DNA from: Bos javanicus
Taxonomy: Eukaryota > Chordata > Mammalia > Artiodactyla > Bovidae
Length of the DNA stretch: 64,000 nucleotides
Assembly (NCBI RefSeq): GCF_032452875.1
Contig: NC_083885.1
Span: forward strand, 29,367,925 to 29,431,924
Direction of reading: 5' to 3'
Of this stretch, positions 1 through 10,953 are shown piece by piece. How positions within the stretch are numbered: position 1 is the stretch's first letter; the number at the start of each line of letters is the position of its first letter. The notes under the pieces were generated by a model, which saw only the letters and a list, made by a program, of their open reading frames with translations, was not told the origin of the DNA and ran no database searches. Position numbers and translations under genes: made by a program.

Positions 1-318
1 ACTGCAAGGAGATCCAACCAGTCCATCCTAAAGGAAATCAGTCCTGAATATTCATTGGAAGGATTGATGCTTAAGCTGAAACTCCAATACTTTGGCCACC
101 TGATGCGAAGGACTGACTCATTGGAAAAGACCTTGATGCTGGGAAAGACTGAAGGCAAGAGTAGAACAGGACGACAGAGGATGAGATGGTTGGATGGCAT
201 CACTGACTCAATGGACATGAGTTTGAGGAAGATCTGGGAGCTGGTGATAAACAGGGAAGCCTGGCATGCTAGAGTCCATGGGGTCACAAAGAGTCGGACG
301 TGACTTGGCGACTAATCA
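1..318 (+). mobile_element. BovB LINE, 3' end (cut by window edge)
   Basis: The sequence matches the last part of the BovB RT reading frame and the 3' tail shared by the other copies here (for example 32520-32860 and 53000-53304). Positions 55-303 read as the C-terminal stretch containing the KLQYFGHLM and WHARVHGVTKSRT blocks. The element continues left of the window, so its true length and TSD cannot be seen. It ends near the degenerate GACTTGGCGACTAATC. Confidence 0.9.
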
Positions 319-557
319 GCAAAAGACATACTGGCAAGAAGTTTGGGGGAAGAATTGCAAGGTGTGCCCAAAAGGAACTTAAGAATATTAATTTAAGATA
401 CAGTAGTAATGTGGTTATAAAATAGTGTCAGGTGTAGGGTTAGTTAGGCATGAGTTGAAAGTGTTGGACATGATGATATACGAGGAGTGATATATTTGTG
501 TTTGTCTGATGACAAGACTTAAAGTAAATATGATTTATCCCAGTTAATAGAAGAAAA
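319..557. other. Unique AT-rich spacer
   Basis: I see no repeat, RNA or coding signal here. Confidence 0.5.
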
Positions 558-571
558 CTATAGATTAGAGC

Positions 572-847
572 TGCAGGAAACCCCAGTTCAATTCCTGGGT
601 CAGGAAGATCTGCTGGAGAAGGGATAGGCTACCCACTCCAATATTCCTGTGCTTCCATTGTGGCTCAGCTGGTAAAGAATCTGCCCGCAATGCGGGAGAC
701 CTGGGTTCAATCCCTGGGTTGGGAAGATCCCCTGGAGAAGGGAACAGCTACCCACTCCAGGATTCTGGCCTGGAGAATTCCATAAACTGTATAATCCGTG
801 GGGTCACAAAGAGTCAGACACAACTGAGTGACTTTCACTTTTTCTTT
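572..847 (+). mobile_element. Dimeric Bov-tA SINE
   Basis: A partial first Bov-tA unit (572 to about 650) runs directly into a complete second unit that starts at the tRNA-Glu-like head near 652. The second unit carries the B-box-like GGTTCAATCC and ends in the typical GACTTTCACTTT tail. Flanking 14-bp repeats at 558-571 and 848-861 differ at one base and look like the TSD. The dimer is therefore one insertion. The same dimer order recurs near 61033. Confidence 0.85.
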
Positions 848-860
848 CTATAGCTTAGAG

Positions 861-1036
861 CAGTAGTCTCTAAACTTTTTGGCATCAGGGACTGGTTTCG
901 TGGAAGACAATTTTTCCATGAACCGGGGCTGGGGGGGGGCGGGGTGGATTCAAGATGATTCAAGAGTGTTACATTTACTGTGTACTTTATTTCTTTCAGC
1001 TCCACCTCAGATCATCATGCATGAGATCCCGATCAC
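861..1036 (-). mobile_element. Ancient hAT-type DNA transposon end
   Basis: The block begins CAGTAGTCTCTAAAC and continues through a CATCAGGGACTGGTTTCGTGG motif and a G-rich run, then a piece resembling the interior TCCACCTCAGATCATCA. This pattern is familiar from mammalian hAT-Tip100 (Zaphod-like) elements; the exact family is uncertain. No transposase frame survives; the open frame at 879-1106 is a chance reading. Confidence 0.5.
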
Positions 1037-1109
1037 TGGGATGTCTGGCTTAGAGAAATTATGTAATGTGTCTGTGTGGCTCCTCTGTGAAGCCCACTTT
1101 GAGTAGCAA

Positions 1110-2200
1110 GATTTCATAGGCACTCACTATTACTGCCTCTCATTTTCCTTCAAGTGTGAATCTCTCTATTACTTTCTCTAAAGTGCTCAACACATAGTTT
1201 AGAATGACGAAGTAGTCTGGTCAATAAATTCCACTTTTGTAATATACACAGATATAGATATTAATCATGAATCAATCAGAATGTGAAGGACACTCCAAGG
1301 CCCCATTCTCTTAAACAACCTTAATTTTGTTCACTAGCAGTTTCGGTACTTTATTTCCAACCATGGAAATGTTCCCTACTCCTTCATGTGGATTTTGGGA
1401 GAGGTAAAGATGCACCAACAATTTTCTTTCCTGTCTCTTTAAAAAGAACCTATATAAGACTTGAGCCAAGAAAGTTTTAACAACTTTTTTTGTCTTCTCA
1501 ACATTTGTTGTTTACAGTTGTCTCATAAACCAAGTTGATGGGAAAAATAAGAAACTAAAAATAAACAAGGTCTTTCATTCACCTGGGTAATGCAGTTACA
1601 TAAGTCAAAGTGGCAGGTCATATGAAGCCTTCTGTGATTCCTTGGGGTTTCTGTCTCATTTCACTGGCTAGCAAACAGTGAAAGAGTAGGATATATATTT
1701 TTCAATTAGGTTGTCAATATTTTGACCAAACAACCTATTTATAACATTCAGGATTACTGTTCTGCTTCCATGAACCACTAGAAGCTGCTGTGTGCTGCAA
1801 GTCAGCTTGAGATTTGAAATGGTATGATTGAGTGGGGTATACAAACGTGTTTCCCTGGTTTCATCTGCCTGTCAGTCATGTGGGTATAAGACACTCATCA
1901 CTGTATCTGATTATTGTGAGAAAATACATGTTAGGATTGCACCTACTTATCATAAAAAATAATAATAGTAATAGTAACAAGAATAAAATGAGATAAAATT
2001 TAGAGACTCTAAGTCTATTTGGAGATGACTATTTACTGATGGGACATCAGTATGAGATTTCTACAAGGACAATGGATTAACTATTTTAATGAGAAATAGC
2101 AACTTATTTTTCCAGAGTGGAGCAAGGGGAATTGGCTCATTAACCACCCTTTTCTCTCCCTAAATACAATTTAGCCCTATATGGCCATAGCTTTCCTATG
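1110..2200. other. Unannotated stretch
   Basis: AT-rich DNA. A short piece near 1175-1230 faintly resembles a MIR or L2 3' end, too weak to call. Nothing else is seen. Confidence 0.4.
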
Positions 2201-2204
2201 GTTT

Positions 2205-2430
2205 GGGGGAAATAATGTGGACTTTGAGACACTGTAAACTTCGCTTCAAATCCCTGCTCTTTCGTTTGATGACTACATGATCCTGTAACTCCTGCGCCCT
2301 ATTTTGTTTATTTTCAAAATGGAGATACTGATATTTAGCACAGATTTTAGGAGAGAACCATGAGAGTAAATAGAAGTGAATGCACATTATAAACGAGAAA
2401 ACACTATACAAATGTTTCTTATATGGATGT
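2205..2430 (+). repeat. MIR SINE
   Basis: The order of landmarks matches MIR: a GGACTTTGAGACACTG segment, CAAATCCCTGCTCTTTCG (tRNA-like B-box region), a TGATCCTGTAACTCC segment, then TTTTCAAAATGGAGATACTG, and finally a CATTATAAAC...ATACAAATG tail. Divergence is high, as expected for this mammal-wide family. The minus-strand open frame across it is a shadow. Confidence 0.7.
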
Positions 2431-2439
2431 TGAAGGTCT

Positions 2440-3850
2440 GCTGTCTCCCATGTTATAATTAAGAGAGAGGCAAGCATATAAAGGAAACTCTTATCTGTTA
2501 AGTGAATTTTAATTGCCTACCAATATTAATAGCTTTAATAGGGTTAAACCGCTACCTGGGCTGTAATTAAACACAACACAACTGGAAGGGAGTAAATGGC
2601 TGGAAGAAGGAAAATCATTGTTTCATAGTTACACATGATACAAGGAAACATTTTCTTTTATTATAGAAATTTTCTCTATTAAAAACCATCTTGATTAATA
2701 GAAGGCTATCCATAGCCTTTTGGTAATTCTGTTGCTTTAGGTTTTCATGAGATCCCAGTGGAGACAATTATATCCAAAAATGTAATTATCCAGCATAATG
2801 AAACTGCCTTTGTTCTAAGTAGGCTCTGCTTATATCAAATCCCCATCTGAAGAATGAAGATATTAAGTGTCAATAATCAATTGACCCAAGTCATAGAGAC
2901 TTTGGGGAAACACAGACTTATCAAGAAGAAGAGAAGTCTAACTTGAGTGTCCCAAGGAAGCTCATTTTGATTGTGAATCATACATTTTTAGAGGGGCAGT
3001 TTAGAGATGTGTGCATTCTTTGACTATATAAAATGTAAATAGGAGATCTTAGGAAAAACTTACTCAGAAGCATTATTTAAAGTGTAAGAATGATACAAAA
3101 CAATAGGAAATGACAAGAAACTTTAAAAAGAGATTTATTTTTCATAGTTTTATCTTTTTTGCTTTCCAAAAAAAAAAATTATAGTACACCTGATACACTA
3201 ATTGGAGGCCACTGTCATGCCTCCTATTGTCCATCACTTTATGCCCCTTTAAATAAAACTTGTTTGCCCACAGAAGTACAGATCCTGCTTAAACTATCTC
3301 AACATCTACTGGAGTCATTGAAACACCACTGACACAATTTCAACAGTCCACCCAACTCAACTTTCCTGATCTTTCAATTCCTCTGCTTCACCTAAAACTC
3401 TTGAGGTCATACTTTTCTCATGATATGGCAGTCTTATGGTTCTTAGCAACAGAAAACAACTCTGATAAGCTTCCACAGGTAAAAGACATGCATTGAGTAT
3501 GTTGGGCATAAGCAAGAAGACACTGCTAGCTGAGCATATCTCAGTCTGTGAGCTTCTGCCGCTTTTATTTCCTTCAAATAGATTGTTCTAGCTGCCTCCT
3601 GTAACTGTGTACTCAATTCAAATATTCATTTCTAGGAGAGAAAATATGATTAAAACTAACTGATATTACATGTTCATGTAGAGCAACAGAGTACAGGCAG
3701 AGAGGTAGCACTTATCACCCCTGCAAAAGACATAGTAAACATCTGAAGCCAAACATGACCTGAGGTCCACCTATCCACCTGGTCTTTTTTATCAGTGGTA
3801 CTTCATGTGAACATACTTCTAGGATACACTTATATTCATGCTTCAATAAG
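2440..3850. other. Unannotated stretch
   Basis: AT-rich, with an A-run near 3168-3177. I recognise no repeat or coding signal. Confidence 0.4.
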
Positions 3851-3854
3851 TCCA

Positions 3855-4683
3855 TCAACATTTGAATATCTATTTGCTATTTGTTAGGCATTATTAACCC
3901 TTGAACTCTTTAAGTGCTCAGAAGAAGGTAGTCAGATTCTCTGTTCTCAGTATACATTCTGGTGAAATAAAATATCACTATCAAAATCATCTTATTTTCT
4001 TAGTTAATAAGACATGTATGATGTAAATAAGATCAACTGAGCAAGGGGGTAGAGAGTCTAGAAAGGATGATCAGAGAAGACCCCTCTGGAGAGGTGAACT
4101 ATACTTTATGTCCTGTATGATGAGAAGTACCCAGTCAAGTGAAGATCAAGAAGAAGAATATTTCATTACACATAGTAGGATCAAATGTTTGGGAATGAGA
4201 ATGTAGCCTTGGTTTGTTAGAGGAATCAACATGACTGGCGCATTGTGTAAAGAAGATGACAGTGGAGGATGTGAAGTTGAAGAGGACAAAATGATCTTTC
4301 TGCTTAAGCTAGCTTACTGAGCTTGGGTTTATGCCAAGTGCAAATGGAAGTCACTAGAGGCTTTTAAGGGAGTGGTATGATCTGTTCTATGCTTTTAAAA
4401 ATTCCCTCCAGATACTCTGTGGGACACTCTGTGTTTGTTACAGAATAAGAGTAGAAATTCAGACAATGGGAAATCATGATGATGTGAAAGGGAAGAGTCA
4501 TGGTTGGAGTTAAAGCATATTGTAGGGGTATCATACACTGCCAAATGTTAGAAATACAGTTGGAAACAAGTCAGATAAAGCTTCTGCCCTAATGAAGTGT
4601 TTAGTTAGGTGGGGAAGATGGAAAGTGAACAAGTAACAATAACTATCAGGAAATTGTTCTTTGGAAAATGTTAAGGAAGGTCT
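3855..4683 (-). repeat. Ancient L2-like LINE remnants
   Basis: Two pieces resemble the reverse complement of an L2-type 3' region: TTTGCTATTTGTTAGGCATT near 3879-3898, and TTCTGCCCTAATGAAGTG with a following GGTGGGGAAGATGGAAAG near 4581-4626. The intervening GGAAGTCACTAGAGGCTTTT and TGGTATGATCTG pieces fit an old mammal-wide repeat I cannot name firmly. Confidence 0.35.
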
Positions 4684-4695
4684 AAGGTGAAGGTC

Positions 4696-4974
4696 CAGAG
4701 AAGGCGATGGCACCCCACTCCAGTACTCTTGTCTGGAAGATCCCATGGACAGAGGAGCCTGGTAGGCTGCAGTCCATGGGGTCGTGAAGAGTCGGACACA
4801 ACTGAGCAAATTCACTTTTACTTTTCACTTTCATGCATTGGAGAAGGAAATGGCAACTCACTCCAGTGTTCTTGCCTGGAGAATCCCAGGGACGGGGGAG
4901 CCTGCTGGGCTGCCATCTATGGGGTCACACAGAGTGGGGCACAACTGAAGCAACTTAGCAGCAGCAGCAGCAGC
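4696..4974 (+). mobile_element. BOV-A2 SINE
   Basis: Complete BOV-A2: a first monomer starting GAGAAGGCGATGGCACC, the CACTTTTCACTTTCATGC linker, a second monomer (GGAGAAGGAAATGGCAAC) and an (AGC)n tail. TSDs of 12 bp with one mismatch lie at 4684-4695 and 4975-4986. The open frames through it on both strands are products of SINE sequence, not genes. Confidence 0.95.
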
Positions 4975-4986
4975 AAGGTGAAGATC

Positions 4987-5470
4987 GAAGGACATAAATT
5001 ATTCCAGGGAATAGTGATGGGTTGATCAGAGGACATGAGACAGTCTTCCCTGTTATACATGGTAACTGTGGATTGCAAATAAAAGACTATCTATTCCTGA
5101 CCTCTTCAAAGTGACCTGTGTCAGCCCTCTTGTAGTCTTGACTCAAAGCAAATGGATTTGTGTATATATGTTAACAGTTTGCAAAGTTTCTATTCACAGA
5201 ATACTTTATAAAAAGTCAAAGCAAAATGTACTTTCATTAAAGTAGCATAATTCATAATAGCATAAACACACTGTAAATGTGAACTAATGTTTTCACATAA
5301 AGATGTTGGCTCATTTGAAAAATCAGAATTTGAAACATCTACCAGACATATATATATATATACTCAATAGGAGGGAAGGAGGCATAGATTATGAGGGGAA
5401 ATGGCTTATTTGACATTCCAGCAGCATAATACATGTTATTATTAAAAGCATAGTTCCTAATGTTAATCAG
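4987..5470. other. Unannotated AT-rich stretch with short (TA)n
   Basis: A (TA)n run of about 16 bases sits at 5347-5362. Nothing else is recognised. Confidence 0.5.
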
Positions 5471-5474
5471 AACT

Positions 5475-5676
5475 GGGCTGGGATCCTGGATTTGTGACTT
5501 TGAGCTCTGTTGACCCTTGGGCAACAGTTATTTAATCTTTCTTAATTTGTTTTCCACTTGTAAAATAAAATTTAAAACAGTGCCTACATCATAAAATTGT
5601 AATGAGGATTAAATGTGATAATTAAGTGTGAGTATACATGTAAATGCTCAATACATTTCAGTTATTATTATTATTA
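5475..5676 (+). repeat. MIR SINE, 3' part
   Basis: Landmarks include TTTTCCACTTGTAAAATAAA, AATGAGGATTAAATG, TGTAAATGCTCAATAC and a terminal run of ATT repeats, in MIR sense order. Confidence 0.7.
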
Positions 5677-5706
5677 CTGTTAGAAAATGACAGCTACTGA
5701 TGGTTA

Positions 5707-5790
5707 TGAAGCATCATAGCAGAGTGATTAAGGACATGAATTCTGGAGCAAATTGCCCGGGTTGACTACCGGCTGCAGTTTTCCAGTATG
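5707..5790 (+). repeat. MIR SINE, 5' part
   Basis: ATCATAGCAGAGTGATTAAG followed by GAATTCTGGAGCAAATTG matches the tRNA-like head of a MIR. It lies just downstream of another MIR in the same orientation. Confidence 0.55.
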
Positions 5791-5799
5791 GTGTACACT

Positions 5800-6412
5800 G
5801 TAGATCTTTTCTCCCTTGAAACACTGCCAAATAATTATTTCTGACAGAAACTCTTCTTCCCTCCAAATTTTTTCCCGAAAATTTTAATTCAGAAATTTAC
5901 ATTTATCCTGATGTTCACAACATATCATTGTGATAATACTTGTTAGTTTCTTTTCTTCTGCTATCAGTTTTTCAAAGTCTTTCATGGTATCTGTATCTTC
6001 AGTGCTTCCCACATTATCTGGAACATAATAGATGTTCAACAAGCGTTTGTTGCATAATGAAATAGCAAATTAATGTTTCAAACACATAATGGCAGTAACC
6101 CTCCACTCCAGTGTGGGATCTGCATATTCCAACAAGCGACTGAACTGAACTGAGAGTCACATCTGTGTCAGAAATCTTCTCACCCTTTCCCTTTCCTGTG
6201 CTCCCAGCCTAAGCTTCTGTTGTGTTTGGCTTGAAGAAAAGAAGGGTTGGACTTGTAGAAATATCCTAAGACCAAATTTCAGTAAATCTTTTCCAAACCA
6301 CCATTGTCTATGGTCTTAGCCAAGTCAGTTTTATTTCTTGGAATCTTTGGAGCCCTGGCACCTCTGCACCTCAGTGACGATCTCATTTCTTAACCAAATT
6401 TTAGTATGTTCT
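5800..6412. other. Unannotated stretch with a tiny BovB-tail-like piece
   Basis: Mostly featureless. At about 6134-6155 GCGACTGAACTGAACTGA is identical to the BovB 3' terminal repeat, but without any BovB body attached. Confidence 0.4.
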
Positions 6413-6423
6413 AGTACATGAAG

Positions 6424-6691
6424 TGGAGAAGGCAATGGCACCCCATTCCAGTACTCTTGCCTGGAAAATCCCATGGACGGAGGAGCCTGGTGGGCTACAG
6501 TCCATGGGGTCGCTAAGAGTCGGACACGACAGTGACTTCACTTTCACTTTTTACTTTCATGCCTTGGAGAAGGAAATGGCAACCCACTCCAGTGTTCTTG
6601 CCTGGAGAATCCCAGGGACGGGGGAGCCTGTTGGGCTGCCCTCTATGGGGTCACACAGAGTTGGCCACGACTGAAGCGACTTAGCAGCAGA
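6424..6691 (+). mobile_element. BOV-A2 SINE
   Basis: Complete two-monomer BOV-A2 starting at GAGAAGGCAATGGCACC (6426) and ending TTAGCAGCAG. It is bounded by a perfect 11-bp TSD, AGTACATGAAG, at 6413-6423 and 6692-6702. The low divergence and perfect TSD suggest a fairly recent insertion. Confidence 0.97.
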
Positions 6692-6702
6692 AGTACATGA
6701 AG

Positions 6703-7315
6703 AAGGATTATGTGAACTTGGGACTCAAAGTTGCAGCAAAGGTTAGAAAGTCAAATCCTGCCCCAACTAAGGGCAGTTTTCTCTTTTAGAGCATCACAAT
6801 ACTTTTTTGCAGCACATTCTATTATGCGTGATTTATGGGACCTTTATTATTTTCTTCATTTCCATCCCTCCCCAGAGCCACTTCCTCGCTCCTTTCTTGG
6901 ATGGTATAAAGGCAGGGTTGTAGAATTTGTTTCTACACAAAAATAGAAAAACAAAAAATGGCATATTTGAGACTCTGAAACCCATTTACTCTCATCCCAA
7001 TATTTGAAAGGACAGGAAATCGAGATTCCAAGGGGAAATTGATTTGTGCAAGGCCAAATGGAAAGTGAGAATTGGTAGTCATTAGACTCCAAAAGCTGAC
7101 CAAACAAAATTGGCCTGTGTTAAAGTGCATGATCAGATACGCAGAAAGTGTACCCCTTTTAGATCTGGCTTTGCTAAAGCTAAATAAACGTACACATAAA
7201 GTCTCAATTAAAATAAATATGTAAATATTGATTAAATTCTCACTAAAAATTCTCATTACAAATATTTTCATGCTACCACTGATGCAAATGAGCTTTGCCA
7301 CAAAACTGTACCATT
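6703..7315. other. Unannotated stretch
   Basis: No recognised repeat. The overlapping short open frames on both strands here have no recognisable domain. Confidence 0.4.
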
Positions 7316-7329
7316 TAGAATGTTCAATT
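7316..7329. repeat. Left TSD of ruminant L1 insertion
   Basis: TAGAATGTTCAATT is repeated exactly at 7744-7757, bracketing the L1 and the extra DNA 3' of it. Confidence 0.9.
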
Positions 7330-7659
7330 GAGACAGCAAAAGAGACACTGATGTATAGAACAGTCTTATGGACTCTGTGGGAGAGGGAGAGGGTGGGAAG
7401 CTTTGGGAGAATGGCATTGAAACATGTAAAATATCATGTATGAAACGAGTTGCCAGTCCAGGTTCGATGCACGATACTGGATGCTTGGGGCTAGTGACTG
7501 GGATGACCCAGAGGGATGGTATGGGGAGGGAGGAGGGAGGAGGGTTCAGGATGGGGAACACATGTATACCTGTGGCAGATTCATTTTGATATTTGGCAAA
7601 ACTAATACAATTATGTAAAGTTTAAAAATAAAATAAAATTAAAAAAATAAAAATAAAAA
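7330..7659 (+). mobile_element. Ruminant L1 (L1_BT type), 5'-truncated 3' UTR
   Basis: The sequence is the bovine-type L1 3' UTR: GGGAGAGGGAGAGGGTGGG, then a CCAGTCCAGGTTCGATGCACG block, GGAGGGAGGAGGGAGGAGGG, a GATTCATTTTGATAT block and an A-rich tail with AATAAA-type signals. Only about 330 bp of the element is present. The small plus-strand open frames (7368-7618) are readings through the 3' UTR. The tail is followed by non-L1 DNA and a second poly(A); see the next entry. Confidence 0.93.
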
Positions 7660-7743
7660 TTGTTTAATTATACAAGCAAGCAACATATTAACACATTATT
7701 CTTGTGAAAATAATAAATTCATTACAGATCAAAAAAAGAAAAA
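7660..7743 (+). mobile_element. Probable L1 3'-transduced segment with second poly(A)
   Basis: Between the L1 A-rich tail and the right TSD lie about 71 bp of non-L1 DNA (7660-7730), an AATAAA at 7712-7717, and an A-rich run 13 bases later (7731-7743). The TSD encloses all of it. This is the arrangement expected when L1 transcription reads through its own poly(A) site into flanking DNA and the longer RNA is copied. Confidence 0.8.
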
Positions 7744-7939
7744 TAGAATGTTCAATTTTTTAAATACATTGCTTTTTTAAAGAAATGTTCACTTTTTGGC
7801 ATCTCCCTCCATCTCAATCAAAGAAGAAAAGGAAATGTATAATCCAACCACTGTGAATAAGAATTACAATTTACTCTATATTCTTTCCGACTGTTAAATG
7901 TATATGTACAAACATATTTACTTGGATGCATTTATAGAT

Positions 7940-8405
7940 ATTCTTTGACTTACAGTGGAGTTATGTCCCCAATAAACTCACTGTAAGTAGAAAATATCAT
8001 AGGTGGAGAATGAATTTAATACTCCTAATTTACCCAGCATCATAGCTTAGCCTAGCCTGCCTTAAATATGCTCAGGACACTTACATTAGCCTATGGTTGG
8101 ACAAAATCATCTAACATAAAGCTCATTTTATAGTTAAGTGTTGGATATCTTATGTAATTAATTGAATACTGTATTGAAAGTGAAAAGCAGAATGGTTGGG
8201 TACAGAATGGCTGTGAGGTCAGCAAATTGCTTGTTTACCCTTGTGATCACCTGGCTGACTGCAAGCTGCAGGCTTGCTGCCCTGCCCAGTATCATGAGAG
8301 ATTATCTTACCACCTATCACCAGCTTGAAAAAGATCAAAATTCCTAGTATGTTTTCTATTGAATGAGTATTGCTTTTGCATCATCTTAAGTCAGTGACAT
8401 TCTAT
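7940..8405 (+). mobile_element. Tigger/pogo-like DNA transposon remnant
   Basis: The stretch starts TTGACTTACAGTGGAGTTATG and runs through CATCATAGCTTAGCCTAGCC, CACTTACATTAGCC, TCTAACATAAAGC, GAATACTGTATTGAAAGTG and ATCACCTGGCTGACTG. I recognise this order from a mammalian TcMar-Tigger-type element; the subfamily is uncertain. The inner frame at 8162-8347 is not a preserved transposase. Confidence 0.65.
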
Positions 8406-8409
8406 GTAT

Positions 8410-8734
8410 TAAATTTGTCCAGAACTGAATGTCTTCCCAGCACATGGGGTATTCAGCACCAAACATGGATAATGCTTGCAAACCCAGGCAAGTTGCTTAC
8501 CTTACCTTACCTGGAGCTTAATGACATGGCAACTGTATGGCTAGTCCAACTCCTGTAATGTTAAACTTTTAATCTAGGCATGCCTAGCTGCCACATGGTG
8601 CCTGATGACCCCATGCTTGTCTTCTCAAGGGTGTCCTAAGAAGCATCAACCAGGGTCATTTATCCTCACAGTCAGACATGGAGTCATTTTATCTGGTCCT
8701 TGTTGTGGGAGAATTGAGTAAAATTCTAAAAGTA
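8410..8734. other. Unannotated stretch
   Basis: Contains a short TTACC duplication (CTTACCTTACCTTACC near 8497-8512). Nothing else is recognised. Confidence 0.4.
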
Positions 8735-8744
8735 GTAAGCACTC

Positions 8745-9015
8745 TCAGAGAAGGCAATGGCACCCCAGTCCAGTACTCTTGCCTGGAAAATCCCATGGGT
8801 GGAGCAGCCTAGTAGGCTGCAGTCCATGGGGTCACTAAGAGTCAGACATGACTGAGCGACTTCACTTTCACTTTTCACTTTCATACATTGGAGAAGGAAA
8901 TGGCAACCCACTCCAGTGTTCTTGCCTGGAGAATCCCAGGGACCGGGGAGCCTGGTGGGCTGTGGTCTACGGGGTCGCACAGAGTCTGACAAGACTGAAG
9001 TGACTTAGCAGCAGC
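8745..9015 (+). mobile_element. BOV-A2 SINE
   Basis: Complete BOV-A2 with both monomers and a short AGCAGCAG tail. A 10-bp TSD, AGTAAGCACT, lies at 8735-8744 and 9016-9025. The minus-strand open frame 8726-8992 is SINE-derived. Confidence 0.95.
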
Positions 9016-9025
9016 AGTAAGCACT

Positions 9026-9785
9026 TTTTGCAGTGGTTAAACAAAAAAAAAAGAATTGTACTTTTCTATCAACACTGTCAAAGGAATTTTTTTGACAGAC
9101 TACGTGAACAATGTGTACATTAAGCTATATAAGAGTTGTTTTCCACTTTGAGAAAATGTAAAAAACAAATCTGAGAAGAAGCTGTAGTTAAACTCATAAA
9201 CTAAACATTGAAGAAGCTTTCACATCCTGTTCCAGATATTGACAGACATCAATATAAAAGCTGAATTTTTTTTGAAGACTGACAAAATATATGTATTTGG
9301 AATTCCCAGGGTACTAAAGATCTTGTGAATTCACAGTAGAGCTGAACAATAACCAAGATCAAATAATATTTTTATAAACCCTAATTTTCCATTTGCAAAT
9401 GACAATTCTACCAACTTATTCTATTCTGCATCATTAAATTGTCAAGAGGCAACTTCTCTCTATTGTATTTGAGACACTTTAGAAATGAATAGTTGTGCCT
9501 CCATTACATTCTTCAGTGGTCCATCAGATCTCTTCCCTTCCGGTTACTCAGTTCTCTAGTTCAAAAAATACACAATACCTCCAATCTATTCCACATCTTA
9601 TGTGTGAAGAGATTAATCATGTTAGTTTCCAAGAATCCTATAAATGAAGGATTGATGTATGTATAGGTACAGACATTTTTCAAGAAGAAATCTGCTTAAT
9701 GGCTTTTAATCATCAGGTATCAAATAGCATGGTGATTGGAAATAGGAGATAAATAAGTCAAATCCCCTGTAAGAAAAGAGATGGA
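9026..9785. other. Unannotated AT-rich stretch
   Basis: No repeat or gene recognised. Confidence 0.4.
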
Positions 9786-9787
9786 TA

Positions 9788-10325
9788 TTACTTTTTATTG
9801 GAGTATAATTGTTCTACAGTGCTGTGTTAGTCTCTGCTGTACGATGAATGAATCAGCTATATGTATATATATATATATATATGTCCTCGCTCTTGGACCT
9901 TCCTCCCACCCTACCTGCATCCCACTCATCTAGGTCATCAGAGAGTACCGAGCAGAGCTCCCTGTGCTCGCTATTTTATGCATAGTACTGTATGTATGCC
10001 AGTCCCAATCCCCCAGTTCATCCAGTCTTCCCTTTCCCTGCCCTGTGTCCACACACCTTTCCTCTACATCTTTATCTCTATTTCTGCTCTGCAAATAGGT
10101 TCATCTGTACCATTTTTCTAGATTCCACATATATGTGTTAATATACAGTATTTGTTTTTCTATTTCTGACTTACTTTCTTTCACTCTGTATGACAGACAC
10201 TAGGTCCATCCACATCTCTACAAATGGCCCAATTTCAGTCCTTTTTATGATTTAGTAATATTTCATTATATATATGTACATCTTCTTTATCCACCCATAT
10301 GAGAGACGGATTTCTTTAATGCCAG
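9788..10325 (-). mobile_element. L1 3' end, antisense
   Basis: Read on the plus strand it begins TTTTTATTGGAGTATAATTG and continues through AATAGGTTCATCTGTACC, TAGATTCCACATATATG, TAGGTCCATCCACATCTC and TACATCTTCTTTATCCA. This is the reverse complement of a placental/artiodactyl L1 3' UTR and ORF2 end. A (TA)n stretch at 9858-9882 lies inside. It abuts a second L1 fragment of opposite orientation. Confidence 0.8.
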
Positions 10326-10339
10326 TACAATACACTGCT

Positions 10340-10812
10340 AATTATTACAATTTTTCCCTCAATGCCCATCAGTGGGTGAGTGGCTAAAAACATATAATAC
10401 ATATCTGTTATATTTTCTCTAGCCTTAGGATATTGCAATGGGATATTACTCAGCCTTGAAGGAAGAAAGAAATCCTGCCATATGCAACAACACGGGTGAC
10501 TCTGGAGGGCACTGTGTTGAGTGCAATAAACCACTCACAGAAGGACCAATACCACAAGATTGCACTTGTACGGGGCATCTAAAATAGTCAAAGTCAGAGG
10601 CAGTGAGTAAAGGATGGTTGTCGAAGGCTAGGGAGAGTTGCTGTTTAACCAATATGAAGTCTCAGTTTTGCAAGATGAATGATCTCTAAGATCTGCTATA
10701 CAGCATTGAATCTGTGGTTAACCACACTGTGCTGTACACTGAAAATTTTGTTCAGAAGGTAGATATCATGTTAAGTGTTCTTACTACAGTAAAAAAATTA
10801 AATAATTTTTGA
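10340..10812 (+). mobile_element. L1 3' end, sense
   Basis: Begins at CAATGCCCATCAGTGGGTGA and follows the L1 ORF2 end: GATATTACTCAGCCTTGAAG, AATCCTGCCATATGCAACAA, ATCTAAAATAGTCAAAGTC, GTTTTGCAAGATGAATG, and the 3' end ATCATGTTAAGTGTTCTTAC. No long ORF remains. Its 5' end faces the antisense L1 just upstream. Confidence 0.8.
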
Positions 10813-10943
10813 GCTCTTAAAAAAGAAATAGAAAACAAATGGAGGAGGGGCAAAGTGCAAAAGACCAGGAAATGGGGGAAGGCACAGGGAATGTAGGCAC
10901 AAGAAATGTGAAATGATGGAAGTAGCATTAAAATAGTGACCTT

Positions 10944-10953
10944 CAAGTACATT
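10944..10953. repeat. TSD at BovB 3' end
   Basis: CAAGTACATT pairs with CAAGTATATT at 14711-14720 (one transition), bracketing the large BovB. Confidence 0.75.

Noticed and set aside
4960..4976. CAG trinucleotide expansion
   Set aside because: The (AGC)n stretches at 4960, 9010, 25328 and 39798 are the normal BOV-A2 tail.
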